A stretch of 8,245 nt of DNA, taken from positions 1-8,245 of the forward strand of contig QNAH01000113.1 of NCBI GenBank assembly GCA_003641425.1, in the 5' to 3' direction. Shown here in pieces: positions 7,028 to 8,245 of this stretch. The translations under genes were made by a program, and so were the position numbers. The notes below the pieces were generated by a model, which worked only from the letters and a program-made list of their open reading frames with translations, was not told where the DNA came from and searched no databases. This stretch comes from Candidatus Zixiibacteriota bacterium. GTDB lineage: Bacteria; Zixibacteria; MSB-5A5; GN15; PGXB01. Position 1 is the stretch's first letter. Each line of letters begins with the position of its first letter.

Positions 7028-7052
7028 AAAAGGGCGGGCTGAAAACCCGCCC
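7026..7052 (-). terminator. Rho-independent terminator of the cytochrome bd operon
   Basis: A GC-rich stem of 7 pairs (7032-7038 with 7046-7052, GGGCGGG/CCCGCCC, loop of 7) is followed on the minus strand by six T (A6 at 7026-7031 on the + strand). It begins 15 bases after the cydB stop. On the plus strand no T run follows the stem, so it is a poorer terminator for the ATPase gene, whose TAA stop at 7025-7027 overlaps the tract. Confidence 0.88.
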
Positions 7053-7067
7053 CAATCGTCTAAACTT

Positions 7068-8096
7068 CTAATAACTGCTCTCGTCTAATTTTACTTTACC
7101 TCTGAAGACGTAATATATGCTCACGGTGTAGGCGATCACCAGAGGCATACCGATGGTCGCGATTATCAGCATGATCTTCAATGTTTTCTGTGACGAAGCC
7201 GCATTGTATATGTGCAGGCTGTTAACCGGATCGGGATTCGACAAAATCAGATTCGGGAACATCCCCACGCCGAACAATGCCATCAGCGCGATCATCGAGG
7301 CGCATGATGAAAGGAAAGCGCGGCCCTCGCGGCCCTTGTGCATTTCGCGCGGAATATTGGCGATAGCCAGGGCGTTGAGAATCGGCACGATAAACAGCAC
7401 CGGAGAGGCCTTGAGATTTTCCGACATGTGCGGTAAATAAAGCAGGGTAGCCAGGGTCATTATGATATAACATATAATAAAAAATATGATAGTCGGGTTG
7501 ACCCAGCCGCGTAATTTATCCTGCAGATCACCCTCGGTTTTCATCACCGCATAAATCGCACCGTGCATCATAAACAACGACACGGTCGTAATGCCTACCA
7601 TCAGCGCATACGGATGCAACAATCCGAAAAATGTTCCGACGAATTCTTTACCGGCATCGAGCGGGATACCATAGGCGATATTACCCAGCGCGACACCGAT
7701 CAGAAGCGCCGAGACAATGGAGCTGACCGAGAAACTGATATCCCAGAACTGCCGCCATGCTTTCGAGACCAGTTTGGAGCGGAAATCGATGGCAACGGCG
7801 CGGAAGATCAGGCCGAATAGAAGCAGGATCATAGCCATGTAGAAACCGGAAAAAGCAGTGGCGTACACTTCGGGGAATGAGGCAAATAATGCGCCGCCTC
7901 CGGTGACCAGCCAGACCTCATTACCGTCCCAGACCGGCCCGATGGAATTGATCATCAGCCTGCGGTCGGTATCGGATTTGGTCAAAAGATGCAGGGCGCC
8001 GACACCGAGGTCGAAACCATCGAGAAGAGCATAACCGGTGAACAGCACACCGACCAGTATAAACCAGACTGTGTTAAGATCGAATGTGAAACTCAT
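7068..8096 (-). CDS. cydB: Cytochrome bd quinol oxidase subunit II
   Basis: A 342-residue integral membrane subunit of cytochrome bd, which oxidises quinol and reduces O2 to water with high oxygen affinity. Family signatures are GFDLGVGAL at 27-35 and GPVWDGNEVWLVTGGGALFA at 53-72, followed by SFPEVYATAFSGFY. Asp-29 and Asp-57 sit in the GFDLG and WDGN motifs, whose acidic residues matter for activity and proton supply in the E. coli enzyme. About eight or nine hydrophobic helices follow, and the C-terminal YNAASSQKTLKIM block (297-309) is typical. The length is a little short of E. coli CydB (379), as in many non-proteobacterial forms. The ATG overlaps the cydA stop (ATGA) and has a strong AGGAGG. 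No cydX-like small gene follows: only about 40 bases separate the stop from the ATPase gene. Confidence 0.95.
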   Translation of the reverse strand: MSFTFDLNTVWFILVGVLFTGYALLDGFDLGVGALHLLTKSDTDRRLMINSIGPVWDGNEVWLVTGGGALFASFPEVYATAFSGFYMAMILLLFGLIFRAVAIDFRSKLVSKAWRQFWDISFSVSSIVSALLIGVALGNIAYGIPLDAGKEFVGTFFGLLHPYALMVGITTVSLFMMHGAIYAVMKTEGDLQDKLRGWVNPTIIFFIICYIIMTLATLLYLPHMSENLKASPVLFIVPILNALAIANIPREMHKGREGRAFLSSCASMIALMALFGVGMFPNLILSNPDPVNSLHIYNAASSQKTLKIMLIIATIGMPLVIAYTVSIYYVFRGKVKLDESSY

Positions 8097-8245
8097 GCCC
8101 GTGCCCCTCCTTCTTTTGATTCCTCCAGGACTGCATCTTCGGGTCCCTTCTGTATTTTTTCATTGAGCAGATATATGAACAGGACCAGAAGAAGCAGGTA
8201 GATCAGGGTGAAGAGTATCAGCGATGTTATGACCTGCCCGGAACC
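8093..8245 (-). CDS. cydA: Cytochrome bd quinol oxidase subunit I, C-terminal end (partial)
   Basis: Only the last 50 codons are inside the window, read leftward from base 8245 to the TGA at 8095-8093. The peptide starts GSGQVITSLILFTLIYLLLL, continues through the last membrane helix to IYLLNEKIQKGPED, and ends in a short acidic tail (VLEESKEGGARA). The GQV-SLI-FTLIYLLL-YLL--KIQKGPE pattern is the usual CydA terminus, and its place directly upstream of cydB confirms it. The haem ligands and Q-loop that define the subunit lie outside the window, so canonical bd type and Q-loop length cannot be judged. The reading frame and the 4-base overlap with cydB are clear. Confidence 0.9.
   Translation of the reverse strand, partial: GSGQVITSLILFTLIYLLLLVLFIYLLNEKIQKGPEDAVLEESKEGGARA
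8106..8111 (-). promoter_or_regulatory. Ribosome binding site of cydB within the end of cydA
   Basis: AGGAGG on the minus strand lies 9 bases before the cydB ATG and inside the last codons of cydA. Together with the ATGA overlap it points to translational coupling of the two oxidase subunits. Confidence 0.85.

Noticed and set aside
7989..8201. Plus-strand ORF across the cydA/cydB junction
   Set aside because: The minus strand reads the cydA C-terminus and cydB N-terminus with family motifs and an ATGA overlap, so this is a shadow.

Overview
The window holds ordinary metabolic and transport genes of a moderate-GC bacterium that makes energy both by ion-pumping decarboxylation and by high-affinity respiration. 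It shows no RNA gene, CRISPR array, insertion sequence or phage gene. The taxon cannot be fixed from this sequence. A Na+-pumping acyl-CoA decarboxylase together with cytochrome bd suggests an anaerobe or microaerophile, possibly an uncultured sediment or subsurface lineage; that is inference only.

Positions 1-2947 (+ strand) carry the 3' part of a biotin-dependent, sodium-pumping decarboxylase operon, most likely methylmalonyl-CoA decarboxylase. In order it has the carboxyltransferase (5' end cut by the window), a small OadG-type membrane subunit, a biotin carrier protein and the multi-pass beta subunit that moves Na+. The carboxyltransferase moves the carboxyl group of the acyl-CoA to biotin on the carrier. 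The beta subunit then decarboxylates carboxybiotin and exports Na+, while the OadG-type subunit probably holds the complex at the membrane. The operon ends in a strong symmetric hairpin at about 2966-3003, which can also serve the convergent gene that follows.

Positions 3036-4118 (- strand) encode an MscS-family mechanosensitive channel with a long charged C-terminal helical tail. A 221-bp AT-rich divergent spacer (4119-4339) follows. It contains a near-perfect 21-bp palindrome at 4291-4311 that could be an operator for the next gene. Positions 4340-7027 (+ strand) encode a complete P2-type cation ATPase, Ca2+-pump-like.

Positions 7068-8245 (- strand) hold the end of a cytochrome bd oxidase operon: the last 50 codons of cydA, then complete cydB, joined by a 4-base ATGA overlap. 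The cyd terminator lies at 7026-7052 and its T-tract overlaps the stop codon of the convergent ATPase gene.

No previously undescribed system was found. The points most worth a second look are the palindrome before the ATPase gene, the unusual M6 and M8 ion-site residues of the ATPase, the conserved tail of the OadG-type subunit, and the coiled-coil tail of the channel.
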